Below, piece after piece: positions 39,301 through 53,000 of a DNA stretch of 64,000 bases (positions are counted from its first letter, which is position 1; every line of letters begins with the position of its first letter). The notes under the pieces are model-generated. The model saw nothing but the letters and a program-made list of their open reading frames with translations. It was not told where the DNA came from and ran no database searches. The translations under genes and the position numbers were made by a program. The stretch spans positions 19,620,001 through 19,684,000 of the forward strand of contig OX940869.1 of assembly GCA_954871525.1 (NCBI GenBank), in the 5' to 3' direction. This DNA comes from Parietaria judaica (taxonomy: Eukaryota; Streptophyta; Magnoliopsida; Rosales; Urticaceae).

Positions 39301-41039
39301 CAATTACACATTATTAACCATTTTGAAGTTCATTTTTTGTTTAAAATATCGTTTAATTAGGGTTCTTTCGCGTAAAATGGGAAAAAGACTCAGTATTCTT
39401 TGGAGCACGTATTAATTGTTGAAAACTGGGTTTTAAGAGAGCTCCAGTAATTTTTAATGCTAAAACTAACCCAATATATAATAATACCACCGTAATGAAG
39501 GTCTACCAACTCAAAGTTCATGAAGAACGCATCGTATTTGCTCTCGTAAGAAAACCAATTTTAACACTTTTCGGTAATGATTTTAACTCGTTAACGGCTT
39601 GATATAGAAAGCACGAGATAGTGCTTCCCTATTTAGGGATTAAAATAAGTAAATGTGATACAATTACACATTATTAACCATTTTGAAGTTCATTTTTTGT
39701 TTAAAATATCGTTTAATTAGGGTTCTTTGGCGTAAAATGGGAAAAAGACTCAGTTTTCTTTGGAGCAGGTATTAATTGTTGAAAACTGGGTTTTAAGAGA
39801 GATTCAGTAATTTTTAATGCCAAAACTAACCCAATATATAATAATACCACCCTAATGAAGGTCTACCAACTCAAAGTTCATGAAGAACGCATCGTATTTG
39901 CTCTCGTAAGAAAACCAATTTTAACACTTTTCGGTAATGATTTTAACTCGTTAACGGCTTGATATAGAAAGCACGAGATAGTGCTTCCCTATTTAGGGAT
40001 TAAAATAAGTAAATCTGATACAATTACACATTATTAACCATTTTGAAGTTCATTTTTTGTTTAAAATATCGTTTAATTAGGGTTCTTTCGCGTAAAATGG
40101 GAAAAAGACTCAGTATTCTTTGGAGCACGTATTAATTGTTGAAAACTGGGTTTTAAGAGAGCTCCAGTAATTTTTAATGCCAAAACTAACCCAATATATA
40201 ATAATACCACCGTAATGAAGGTCTACCAACTCAAAGTTCATGAAGAACGCATCGTATTTGCTCTCGTAAGAAAACCAATTTTAACACTTTTCGGTAATGA
40301 TTTTAACTCGTTAACGGCTTGATATAGAAAGCACGAGATAGTGCTTCCCTATTTAGGGATTAAAATAAGTAAATGTGATACAATTACACATTATTAACCA
40401 TTTTGAAGTTCATTTTTTGTTTAAAATATCGTTTAATTAGGGTTCTTTGGCGTAAAATGGGAAAAAGACTCAGTTTTCTTTGGAGCAGGTATTAATTGTT
40501 GAAAACTGGGTTTTAAGAGAGATTCAGTAATTTTTAATGCCAAAAATAACCCAATATATAATAATACCACCCTAATGAAGGTCTACCAACTCAAAGTTCA
40601 TGAAGAACGCATCGTATTTGCTCTCGTAAGAAAACCAATTTTAACACTTTTCGGTAATGATTTTAACTCGTTAACGGCTTGATATAGAAAGCACGAGATA
40701 GTGCTTCCCTATTTAGGGATTAAAATAAGTAAATGTGATACAATTACACATTATTAACCATTTTGAAGTTCATTTTTTGTTTAAAATATCGTTTAATTAG
40801 GGTTCTTTCGCGTAAAATGGGAAAAAGACTCAGTATTCTTTGGAGCACGTATTAATTGTTGAAAACTGGGTTTTAAGAGAGCTCCAGTAATTTTTAATGC
40901 TAAAACTAACCCAATATATAATAATACCACCGTAATGAAGGTCTACCAACTCAAAGTTCATGAAGAACGCATCGTATTTGCTCTCGTAAGAAAACCAATT
41001 TTAACACTTTTCGGTAATGATTTTAACTCGTTAACGGCT

Positions 41040-43919
41040 TGATATAGAAAGCACGAGATAGTGCTTCCCTATTTAGGGATTAAAATAAGTAAATGTGATA
41101 CAATTACACATTATTAACCATTTTGAAGTTCATTTTTTGTTTAAAATATCGTTTAATTAGGGTTCTTTGGCGTAAAATGGGAAAAAGACTCAGTTTTCTT
41201 TGGAGCAGGTATTAATTGTTGAAAACTGGGTTTTAAGAGAGCTTCAGTAATTTTTAATGCCAAAACTAACCCAATATATAATAATACCACCCTAATGAAG
41301 GTCTACCAACTCAAAGTTCATGAAGAACGCATCGTATTTGCTCTCGTAAGAAAACCAATTTTAACACTTTTCGGTAATGATTTTAACTCGTTAACGGCTT
41401 GATATAGAAAGCACGAGATAGTGCTTCCCTATTTAGGGATTAAAATAAGTAAATGTGATACAATTACACATTATTAACCATTTTGAAGTTCATTTTTTGT
41501 TTAAAATATCGTTTAATTAGGGTTCTTTGGCGTAAAATGGGAAAAAGACTCAGTTTTCTTTGGAGCAGGTACTAATTGTTGAAAACTGGGTTTTAAGAGA
41601 GCTTCAGTAATTTTTAATGCCAAAACTAACCCAATATAAAATAATACCACCCTAATGAAGGTCTACCAACTCAAAGTTCATGAAGAACGCATCGTATTTG
41701 CTCTCGTAAGAAAACCAATTTTAACACTTTTCGGTAATGATTTTAACTCGTTAACGGCTTGATATAGAAAGCACGAGATAGTGCTTCCCTATTTAGGGAT
41801 TAAAATAAGTAAATGTGATACAATTACACATTATTAACCATTTTGAAGTTCATTTTTTGTTTAAAATATCGTTTAATTAGGGTTCTTTCGCGTAAAATGG
41901 GAAAAAGACTCAGTATTCTTTGGAGCACGTATTAATTGTTGAAAACTGGGTTTTAAGAGAGCTCCAGTAATTTTTAATGCCAAAACTAACCCAATATATA
42001 ATAATACCACCGTAATGAAGGTCTACCAACTCAAAGTTCATGAAGAACGCATCGTATTTGCTCTCGTAAGAAAACCAATTTTAACACTTTTCGGTAATGA
42101 TTTTAACTCGTTAACGGCTTGATATAGAAAGCACGAGATAGTGCTTCCCTATTTAGGGATTAAAATAAGTAAATGTGATACAATTACACATTATTAACCA
42201 TTTTGAAGTTCATTTTTTGTTTAAAATATCGTTTAATTAGGGTTCTTTCGCGTAAAATGGGAAAAAGACTCAGTATTCTTTGGAGCACGTATTAATTGTT
42301 GAAAACTGGGTTTTAAGAGAGCTCCAGTAATTTTTAATGCTAAAACTAACCCAATATATAATAATACCACCGTAATGAAGGTCTACCAACTCAAAGTTCA
42401 TGAAGAACGCATCGTATTTGCTCTCGTAAGAAAACCAATTTTAACACTTTTCGGTAATGATTTTAACTCGTTAACGGCTTGATATAGAAAGCACGAGATA
42501 GTGCTTCCCTATTTAGGGATTAAAATAAGTAAATGTGATACAATTACACATTATTAACCATTTTGAAGTTCATTTTTTGTTTAAAATATCGTTTAATTAG
42601 GGTTCTTTGGCGTAAAATGGGAAAAAGACTCAGTTTTCTTTGGAGCAGGTATTAATTGTTGAAAACTGGGTTTTAAGAGAGCTTCAGTAATTTTTAATGC
42701 CAAAACTAACCCAATATATAATAATACCACCCTAATGAAGGTCTACCAACTCAAAGTTCATGAAGAACGCATCGTATTTGCTCTCGTAAGAAAACCAATT
42801 TTAACACTTTTCGGTAATGATTTTAACTCGTTAACGGCTTGATATAGAAAGCACGAGATAGTGCTTCCCTATTTAGGGATTAAAATAAGTAAATGTGATA
42901 CAATTACACATTATTAACCATTTTGAAGTTCATTTTTTGTTTAAAATATCGTTTAATTAGGGTTCTTTGGCGTAAAATGGGAAAAAGACTCAGTTTTCTT
43001 TGGAGCAGGTATTAATTGTTGAAAACTGGGTTTTAAGAGAGCTTCAGTAATTTTTAATGCCAAAACTAACCCAATATAAAATAATACCACCCTAATGAAG
43101 GTCTACCAACTCAAAGTTCATGAAGAACGCATCGTATTTGCTCTCGTAAGAAAACCAATTTTAACACTTTTCGGTAATGATTTTAACTCGTTAACGGCTT
43201 GATATAGAAAGCACGAGATAGTGCTTCCCTATTTAGGGATTAAAATAAGTAAATGTGATACAATTACACATTATTAACCATTTTGAAGTTCATTTTTTGT
43301 TTAAAATATCGTTTAATTAGGGTTCTTTCGCGTAAAATGGGAAAAAGACTCAGTATTCTTTGGAGCACGTATTAATTGTTGAAAACTGGGTTTTAAGAGA
43401 GCTCCAGTAATTTTTAATGCCAAAACTAACCCAATATATAATAATACCACCGTAATGAAGGTCTACCAACTCAAAGTTCATGAAGAACGCATCGTATTTG
43501 CTCTCGTAAGAAAACCAATTTTAACACTTTTCGGTAATGATTTTAACTCGTTAACGGCTTGATATAGAAAGCACGAGATAGTGCTTCCCTATTTAGGGAT
43601 TAAAATAAGTAAATGTGATACAATTACACATTATTAACCATTTTGAAGTTCATTTTTTGTTTAAAATATCGTTTAATTAGGGTTCTTTCGCGTAAAATGG
43701 GAAAAAGACTCAGTATTCTTTGGAGCACGTATTAATTGTTGAAAACTGGGTTTTAAGAGAGCTCCAGTAATTTTTAATGCCAAAACTAACCCAATATATA
43801 ATAATACCACCGTAATGAAGGTCTACCAACTCAAAGTTCATGAAGAACGCATCGTATTTGCTCTCGTAAGAAAACCAATTTTAACACTTTTCGGTAATGA
43901 TTTTAACTCGTTAACGGCT
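41040..43919 (+). repeat. AABB 4-monomer higher-order repeat, two copies (1,440 bp each)
   Basis: The copies start at 41040 and 42480. Each has A with GCAGG and ATATATA, A with GCAGG and ATATAAAA, B, then B. The fourth unit has GCTAAAAC in the first copy and GCCAAAAC in the second. The second unit of copy one has a private GGTACTAATT. The doubled A and doubled B are what a one-monomer misalignment of two dimer arrays would give. Confidence 0.8.
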
Positions 43920-46900
43920 TGATATAGAAAGCACGAGATAGTGCTTCCCTATTTAGGGATTAAAATAAGTAAATGTGATACAATTACACATTATTAACCA
44001 TTTTGAAGTTCATTTTTTGTTTAAAATATCGTTTAATTAGGGTTCTTTGGCGTAAAATGGGAAAAAGACTCAGTTTTCTTAGGAGCACGTATTAATTGTT
44101 GAAAACTGGGTTTTAAGAGAGCTTCAGTAATTTTTAATGCCAAAACTAACCCAATATATAATAATACCACCCTAATGAAGGTCTACCAACTCAAAGTTCA
44201 TGAAGAACGCATCGTATTTGCTCTCGTAAGAAAACCAATTTTAACACTTTTCGGTAATGATTTTAACTCGTTAACGGCTTGATATAGAAAGCACGAGATA
44301 GTGCTTCCCTATTTAGGGATTAAAATAAGTAAATGTGATACAATTACACATTATTAACCATTTTGAAGTTCATTTTTTGTTTAAAATATCGTTTAATTAG
44401 GGTTCTTTCGCGTAAAATGGGAAAAAGACTCAGTTTTCTTTGGAGCACGTATTAATTGTTGAAAACTGGGTTTTAAGAGAGCTTCGGTAATTTTTAATGC
44501 CAAAACTAACCCAATATATAATAATACCACCGTAATGAAGGTCTACCAACTCATAGTTCATGAAGAACGCATCGTATTTGCTCTCGTAAGAAAACCAATT
44601 TTAACACTTTTCGGTAATGATTTTAACTCGTTAACGGCTTGATATAGAAAGCACGAGATAGTGCTTCCCTATTTAGGGATTAAAATAAGAAAATGTGATA
44701 CAATTACACATTATTAAGCATTTTGAAGTTCATTTTTTGTTTAAAATATCGTTTAATTAGGGTTCTTTCGAGTAAAATGGGAAAAAGACTCAGTTTTCTT
44801 TGGAGCACGTATTAATTGTTGAAAACTGGGTTTTAAGAGAGCTCCAGTAATTTTTAATGCCAAAACTAACCCAATATATAATAATACCACCCTAATGAAG
44901 GTCTACCAACTCAAAGTTCATGAAGAACGCATCGTATTTGCTCTCGTAAGAAAACCAATTTTAACACTTTTCGGTAATGATTTTAACTCGTTAACGGCTT
45001 GATATAGAAAGCACGAGATAGTGCTTCCCTATTTAGGGATTAAAATAAGTAAATGTGATACAATTACACATTATTAACCATTTTGAAGTTCATTTTTTGT
45101 TTAAAATATCGTTTAATTAGGGTTCTTTGGCGTAAAATGGGAAAAAGACTCAGTTTTCTTTGGAGCACGGATTAATTGTTGAAAACTGGGTTTTAAGAGA
45201 GCTCCAGTAATTTTTAATGCCAAAACTAACCCAATATATAATAATACCACCCTAATGAAGGTCTACCAACTCAAAGTTCATGAAGAACGCATCGTATTTG
45301 CTCTCGTAAGAAAACCAATTTTAACACTTTTCGGTAATGATTTTAACTCGTTAACGGCTTGATATAGAAAGCACGAGTTAGTGCTTCCCTATTTAGGGAT
45401 TAAAATAAGAAAATGTAATACAATTACACATTATTAAGAATTTTGAAGTTCATTTTTTGTTTAAAATATCGTTTAATTAGGGTTCTTTCGCGTAAAATGG
45501 GAAAAAGACTCAGTTTTCTTTGGAGCACGTATTAATTGTTGAAAACTGGGTTTTAAGAGAGCTTCGGTAATTTTTAATGCCAAAACTAACCCAATATATA
45601 ATAATACCACCGTAATGAAGGTCTACCAACTCATAGTTCATGAAGAACGCATCGTATTTGCTCTCGTAAGAAAACCAATTTTAACACTTTTCGGTAATGA
45701 TTTTAACTCGTTAACGGCTTGATATAGAAAGCACGAGATAGTGCTTCCCTATTTAGGGATTAAAATAAGAAAATGTGATACAATTACACATTATTAAGCA
45801 TTTTGAAGTTCATTTTTTGTTTAAAATATCGTTTAATTAGGGTTCTTTCGCGTAAAATGGGAAAAAGACTCAGTTTTCTTTGGAGCACGTATTAATTGTT
45901 GAAAACTGGGTTTTAAGAGAGCTCCAGTAATTTTTAATGCCAAAACTAACCCAATATATAATAATACCACCGTAATGAAGGTCTACCAACTCAAAGTTCA
46001 TGAAGAACGCATCGTATTTGCTCTCGTAAGAAAACCAATTTTAACACTTTTCGGTAATGATTTTAACTCGTTAACGGCTTGATATAGAAAGCACGAGATA
46101 GTGCTTCCCTATTTAGGGATTAAAATAAGTAAATGTGATACAATTACACATTATTAACCATTTTGAAGTTCATTTTTTGTTTAAAATATCGTTTAATTAG
46201 GGTTCTTTGGCGTAAAATGGGAAAAAGACTCAGTTTTCTTTGGAGCACGTATTAATTGTTGAAAACTGGGTTTTAAGAGAGCTTCAGTAATTTTTAATGC
46301 CAAAACTAACCCAATATATAATAATACCACCCTAATGAAGGTCTACCAACTCAAAGTTCATGAAGAACGCATCGTATTTGCTCTCGTAAGAAAACCAATT
46401 TTAACACTTTTCGGTAATGATTTTAACTCGTTAACGGCTTGATATAGAAAGCACGAGAGAGTGCTTCCCTATTTAGGGATTAAAATAAGTAAATGTGATA
46501 CAATTACACATTATTAACCATTTTGAAGTTCATTTTTTGTTTAAAATATCGTTTAATTAGGGTTCTTTCGCGTAAAATGGGAAAAAGACTCAGTATTCTT
46601 TGGAGCACGTATTAATTGTTGAAAACTGGGTTTTAAGAGAGCTCCAGTAATTTTTAATGCCAAAACTAACCCAATATATAATAATACCACCGTAATGAAG
46701 GTCTACCAACTCAAAGTTCATGAAGAACGCATCGTATTTGCTCTCGTAAGAAAACCAATTTTAACACTTTTCGGTAATGATTTTAACTCGTTAACGGCTT
46801 GATATAGAAAGCACGAGATAGTGCTTCAATATTTAGGGATTAAAATAAGTAAATGTGATACAATTACACATTATTAACCATTTTGAAGTTCATTTTTTGT

Positions 46901-49900
46901 TTAAAATATCGTTTAATTAGGGTTCTTTGGCGTAAAATGGGAAAAAGACTCAGTTTTCTTAGGAGCACGTATTAATTGTTGAAAACTGGGTTTTAAGAGA
47001 GCTTCAGTAATTTTTAATGCCAAAACTAACCCAATATATAATAATACCACCCTAATGAAGGTCTACCAACTCAAAGTTCATGAAGAACGCATCGTATTTG
47101 CTCTCGTAAGAAAACCAATTTTAACACTTTTCGGTAATGATTTTAACTCGTTAACGGCTTGATATAGAAAGCACGAGATAGTGCTTCCCTATTTAGGGAT
47201 TAAAATAAGTAAATGTGATACAATTACACATTATTAACCATTTTGAAGTTCATTTTTTGTTTAAAATATCGTTTAATTAGGGTTCTTTCGCGTAAAATGG
47301 GAAAAAGACTCAGTTTTCTTTGGAGCACGTATTAATTGTTGAAAACTGGGTTTTAAGAGAGCTTCGGTAATTTTTAATGCCAAAACTAACCCAATATATA
47401 ATAATACCACCGTAATGAAGGTCTACCAACTCAAAGTTCATGAAGAACGCATCGTATTTGCTCTCGTAAGAAAACCAATTTTAACACTTTTCGGTAATGA
47501 TTTTAACTCGTTAACGGCTTGATATAGAAAGCACGAGATAGTGCTTCCCTATTTAGGGATTAAAATAAGTAAATGTGATACAATTACACATTATTAAGCA
47601 TTTTGAAGTTCATTTTTTGTTTAAAATATCGTTTAATTAGGGTTCTTTGGCGTAAAATGGGAAAAAGACTCAGTTTTCTTTGGAGCACGTATTAATTGTT
47701 GAAAACTGGGTTTTAAGAAAGCTCCAGTAATTTTTAATGCCAAAACTAACCCAATATATAATAATACCACCCTAATGAAGGTCTACCAACTCAAAGTTCA
47801 TGAAGAACGCATCGTATTTGCTCTCGTAAGAAAACCAATTTTAACACTTTTCGGTAATGATTTTAACTCGTTAACGGCTTTATATAGAAAGCACGAGATA
47901 GTGCTTCCCTATTTAGGGATTAAAATAAGTAAATGTGATACAATTACACATTATTAACCATTTTGAAGTTCATTTTTTGTTTAAAATATCGTTTAATTAG
48001 GGTTCTTTGGCGTAAAATGGGAAAAAGACTCAGTTTTCTTTGGAGCACGTATTAATTGTTGAAAACTGGGTTTTAAGAGAGCTCCAGTAATTTTTAATGC
48101 CAAAACTAACCCAATATATAATAATACCACCGTAATGAAGGTCTACCAACTCATAGTTCATGAAGAACGCATCGTATTTGCTCTCGTAAGAAAACCAATT
48201 TTAACACTTTTCGGTAATGATTTTAACTCGTTAACGGCTTGATATAGAAAGCACGAGATAGTGCTTCCCTATTTAGGGATTAAAATAAGAAAATGTGATA
48301 CAATTACACATTATTAAGCATTTTGAAGTTCATTTTTTGTTTAAAATATCGTTTAATTAGGGTTCTTTCGCGTAAAATGGGAAAAAGACTCAATTTTCTT
48401 TGGAGCACGTATTAATTGTTGAAAACTGGGTTTTAAGAGAGCTCCAGTAATTTTTAATGCCAAAACTAACCCAATATATAATAATACCACCGTAATGAAG
48501 GTCTACCAACTCAAAGTTCATGAAGAACGCATCGTATTTGCTCTCGTAAGAAAACCAATTTTAACACTTTTCGGTAATGATTTTAACTCGTTAACGGCTT
48601 GATATAGAAAGCACGAGATAGTGCTTCCCTATTTAGGGATTAAAATAAGTAAATGTGATACAATTACACATTATTAACCATTTTGAAGTTCATTTTTTGT
48701 TTAAAATATCGTTTAATTAGGGTTCTTTGGCGTAAAATGGGAAAAAGACTCAGTTTTCTTTGGAGCACGTATTAATTGTTGAAAACTGGGTTTTAAGAGA
48801 GCTTCAGTAATTTTTAATGCCAAAACTAACCCAATATATAATAATACCACCCTAATGAAGGTCTACCAACTCAAAGTTCATGAAGAACGCATCGTATTTG
48901 CTCTCGTAAGAAAACCAATTTTAACACTTTTCGGTAATGATTTTAACTCGTTAACGGCTTGATATAGAAAGCACGAGATAGTGCTTCCCTATTTAGGGAT
49001 TAAAATAAGTAAATGTGATACAATTACACATTATTAACCATTTTGAAGTTCATTTTTTGTTTAAAATATCGTTTAATTAGGGTTCTTTCGCGTAAAATGG
49101 GAAAAAGACTCAGTATTCTTTGGAGCACGTATTAATTGTTGAAAACTGGGTTTTAAGAGAGCTCCAGTAATTTTTAATGCCAAAACTAACCCAATATATA
49201 ATAATACCACCGTAATGAAGGTCTACCAAGTCAAAGTTCATGAAGAACGCATCGTATTTGCTCTCGTAAGAAAACCAATTTTAACACTTTTCGGTAATGA
49301 TTTTAACTCGTTAACGGCTTGATATAGAAAGCACGAGATAGTGCTTCAATATTTAGGGATTAAAATAAGTAAATGTGATACAATTACACATTATTAACCA
49401 TTTTGAAGTTCATTTTTTGTTTAAAATATCGTTTAATTAGGGTTCTTTGGCGTAAAATGGGAAAAAGACTCAGTTTTCTTAGGAGCACGTATTAATTGTT
49501 GAAAACTGGGTTTTAAGAGAGCTTCAGTAATTTTTAATGCCAAAACTAACCCAATATATAATAATACCACCCTAATGAAGGTCTACCAACTCAAAGTTCA
49601 TGAAGAACGCATCGTATTTGCTCTCGTAAGAAAACCAATTTTAACACTTTTCGGTAATGATTTTAACTCGTTAACGGCTTGATATAGAAAGCACGAGATA
49701 GTGCTTCCCTATTTAGGGATTAAAATAAGTAAATGTGATACAATTACACATTATTAACCATTTTGAAGTTCATTTTTTGTTTAAAATATCGTTTAATTAG
49801 GGTTCTTTCGCGTAAAATGGGAAAAAGACTCAATTTTCTTTGGAGCACGTATTAATTGTTGAAAACTGGGTTTTAAGAGAGCTTCGGTAATTTTTAATGC

Positions 49901-50039
49901 CAAAACTAACCCAATATATAATAATACCACCGTAATGAAGGTCTACCAACTCATAGTTCATGAAGAACGCATCGTATTTGCTCTCGTAAGAAAACCAATT
50001 TTAACACTTTTCGGTAATGATTTTAACTCGTTAACGGCT
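43920..50039 (+). repeat. Mixed block with two 5-monomer HOR units
   Basis: Two 5-mers, 45720-47519 and 48240-50039, share the order AGAAAATG/TTAAGC unit, A with GCTTCAG, B with AGTATTC, A with CTTCAAT and CTTAGG, then C-at-130 with GCTTCGG. They are separated by two hybrid-looking monomers. The leading units (43920-45719) include TTCGAGTAAAA and CACGGATT private changes and the GAGTTAG/TTAAGAATT module at 45360. The unit from 47880 begins TTATATAG, removing the usual in-frame TGA. Confidence 0.7.
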
Positions 50040-53000
50040 TGATATAGAAAGCACGAGATAGTGCTTCCCTATTTAGGGATTAAAATAAGAAAATGTGATA
50101 CAATTACACATTATTAAGCATTTTGAAGTTCATTTTTTGTTTAAAATATCGTTTAATTAGGGTTCTTTCGCGTAAAATGGGAAAAAGACTCAGTTTTCTT
50201 TGGAGCACGTATTAATTGTTGAAAACTGGGTTTTAAGAGAGCTCCAGTAATTTTTAATGCCAAAACTAACCCAATATATAATAATACCACCGTAATGAAG
50301 GTCTACCAACTCAAAGTTCATGAAGAACGCATCGTATTTGCTCTCGTAAGAAAACCAATTTTAACACTTTTCGGTAATGATTTTAACTCGTTAACGGCTT
50401 GATATAGAAAGCACGAGATAGTGCTTCCCTATTTAGGGATTAAAATAAGTAAATGTGATACAATTACACATTATTAACCATTTTGAAGTTCATTTTTTGT
50501 TTAAAATATCGTTTAATTAGGGTTCTTTGGCGTAAAATGGGAAAAAGACTCAGTTTTCTTTGGAGCACGTATTAATTGTTGAAAACTGGGTTTTAAGAGA
50601 GCTTCAGTAATTTTTAATGCCAAAACTAACCCAATATATAATAATACCACCCTAATGAAGGTCTACCAACTCAAAGTTCATGAAGAACGCATCGTATTTG
50701 CTCTCGTAAGAAAACCAATTTTAACACTTTTCGGTAATGATTTTAACTCGTTAACGGCTTGATATAGAAAGCACGAGATAGTGCTTCCCTATTTAGGGAT
50801 TAAAATAAGTAAATGTGATACAATTACACATTATTAACCATTTTTAAGTTCATTTTTTGTTTAAAATATCGTTTAATTAGGGTTCTTTCGCGTAAAATGG
50901 GAAAAAGACTCAGTATTCTTTGGAGCACGTATTAATTGTTGAAAACTGGGTTTTAAGAGAGCTCCAGTAATTTTTAATGCCAAAACTAACCCAATATATA
51001 ATAATACCACCGTAATGAAGGTCTACCAACTCAAAGTTCATGAAGAACGCATCGTATTTGCTCTCGTAAGAAAACCAATTTTAACACTTTTCGGTAATGA
51101 TTTTAACTCGTTAACGGCTTGATATAGAAAGCACGAGATAGTGCTTCCCTATTTAGGGATTAAAATAAGTAAATGTGATACAATTACACATTATTAACCA
51201 TTTTGAAGTTCATTTTTTGTTTAAAATATCGTTTAATTAGGGTTCTTTCGCGTAAAATGGGAAAAAGACTCAGTTTTCTTAGGAGCACGTATTAATTGTT
51301 GAAAACTGGGTTTTAAGAGAGCTTCAGTAATTTTTAATGCCAAAACTAACCCAATATATAATAATACCACCCTAATGAAGGTCTACCAACTCAAAGTTCA
51401 TGAAGAACGCATCGTATTTGCTCTCGTAAGAAAACCAATTTTAACACTTTTCGGTAATGATTTTAACTCGTTAACGGCTTGATATAGAAAGCACGAGATA
51501 GTGCTTCCCTATTTAGGGATTAAAATAAGTAAATGTGATACAATTACACATTATTAACCATTTTGAAGTTCATTTTTTGTTTAAAATATCGTTTAATTAG
51601 GGTTCTTTCGCGTAAAATGGGAAAAAGACTCAGTATTCTTTGGAGCACGTATTAATTGTTGAAAACTGGGTTTTAAGAGAGCTCCAGTAATTTTTAATGC
51701 CAAAACTAACCCAATATATAATAATACCACCGTAATGAAGGTCTACCAACTCAAAGTTCATGAAGAACGCATCGTATTTGCTCTCGTAAGAAAACCAATT
51801 TTAACACTTTTCGGTAATGATTTTAACTCGTTAACGGCTTGATATAGAAAGCACGAGATAGTGCTTCAATATTTAGGGATTAAAATAAGTAAATGTGATA
51901 CAATTACACATTATTAACCATTTTGAAGTTCATTTTTTGTTTAAAATATCGTTTAATTAGGGTTCTTTGGCGTAAAATGGGAAAAAGACTCAGTTTTCTT
52001 AGGAGCACGTATTAATTGTTGAAAACTGGGTTTTAAGAGAGCTTCAGTAATTTTTAATGCCAAAACTAACCCAATATATAATAATACCACCCTAATGAAG
52101 GTCTACCAACTCAAAGTTCATGAAGAACGCATCGTATTTGCTCTCGTAAGAAAACCAATTTTAACACTTTTCGGTAATGATTTTAACTCGTTAACGGCTT
52201 GATATAGAAAGCACGAGATAGTGCTTCCCTATTTAGGGATTAAAATAAGTAAATGTGATACAATTACACATTATTAACCATTTTGAAGTTCATTTTTTGT
52301 TTAAAATATCGTTTAATTAGGGTTCTTTCGCGTAAAATGGGAAAAAGACTCAGTTTTCTTTGGAGCACGTATTAATTGTTGAAAACTGGGTTTTAAGAGA
52401 GCTTCGGTAATTTTTAATGCCAAAACTAACCCAATATATAATAATACCACCGTAATGAAGGTCTACCAACTCATAGTTCATGAAGAACGCATCGTATTTG
52501 CTCTCGTAAGAAAACCAATTTTAACACTTTTCGGTAATGATTTTAACTCGTTAACGGCTTGATATAGAAAGCACGAGATAGTGCTTCCCTATTTAGGGAT
52601 TAAAATAAGTAAATGTGATACAATTACACATTATTAACCATTTTGAAGTTCATTTTTTGTTTAAAATATCGTTTAATTAGGGTTCTTTGGCGTAAAATGG
52701 GAAAAAGACTCAGTTTTCTTTGGAGCACGTATTAATTGTTGAAAACTGGGTTTTAAGAGAGCTTCAGTAATTTTTAATGCCAAAACTAACCCAATATATA
52801 ATAATACCACCCTAATGAAGGTCTACCAACTCAAAGTTCATGAAGAACGCATCGTATTTGCTCTCGTAAGAAAACCAATTTTAACACTTTTCGGTAATGA
52901 TTTTAACTCGTTAACGGCTTGATATAGAAAGCACGAGATAGTGCTTCCCTATTTAGGGATTAAAATAAGTAAATGTGATACAATTACACATTATTAACCA

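Larger units (their letters stand above)
34559..41039 (+). repeat. Strict A-B dimer array, nine dimers, with an 8-monomer period on top
   Basis: Eighteen monomers alternate A (G at 130) and B (C at 130 with A at 156) without exception, giving a 720-bp dimer. A longer period is laid over part of it: from 35999 and again from 38879 the units follow CTTAGG, GCTAAAAC, GCAGG, AAATCTGAT, GCAGG with AAAAATAAC, then B, so six successive units match at a spacing of eight. The dimer is the older pattern and the 8-mer a later amplification of it. Confidence 0.85.
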
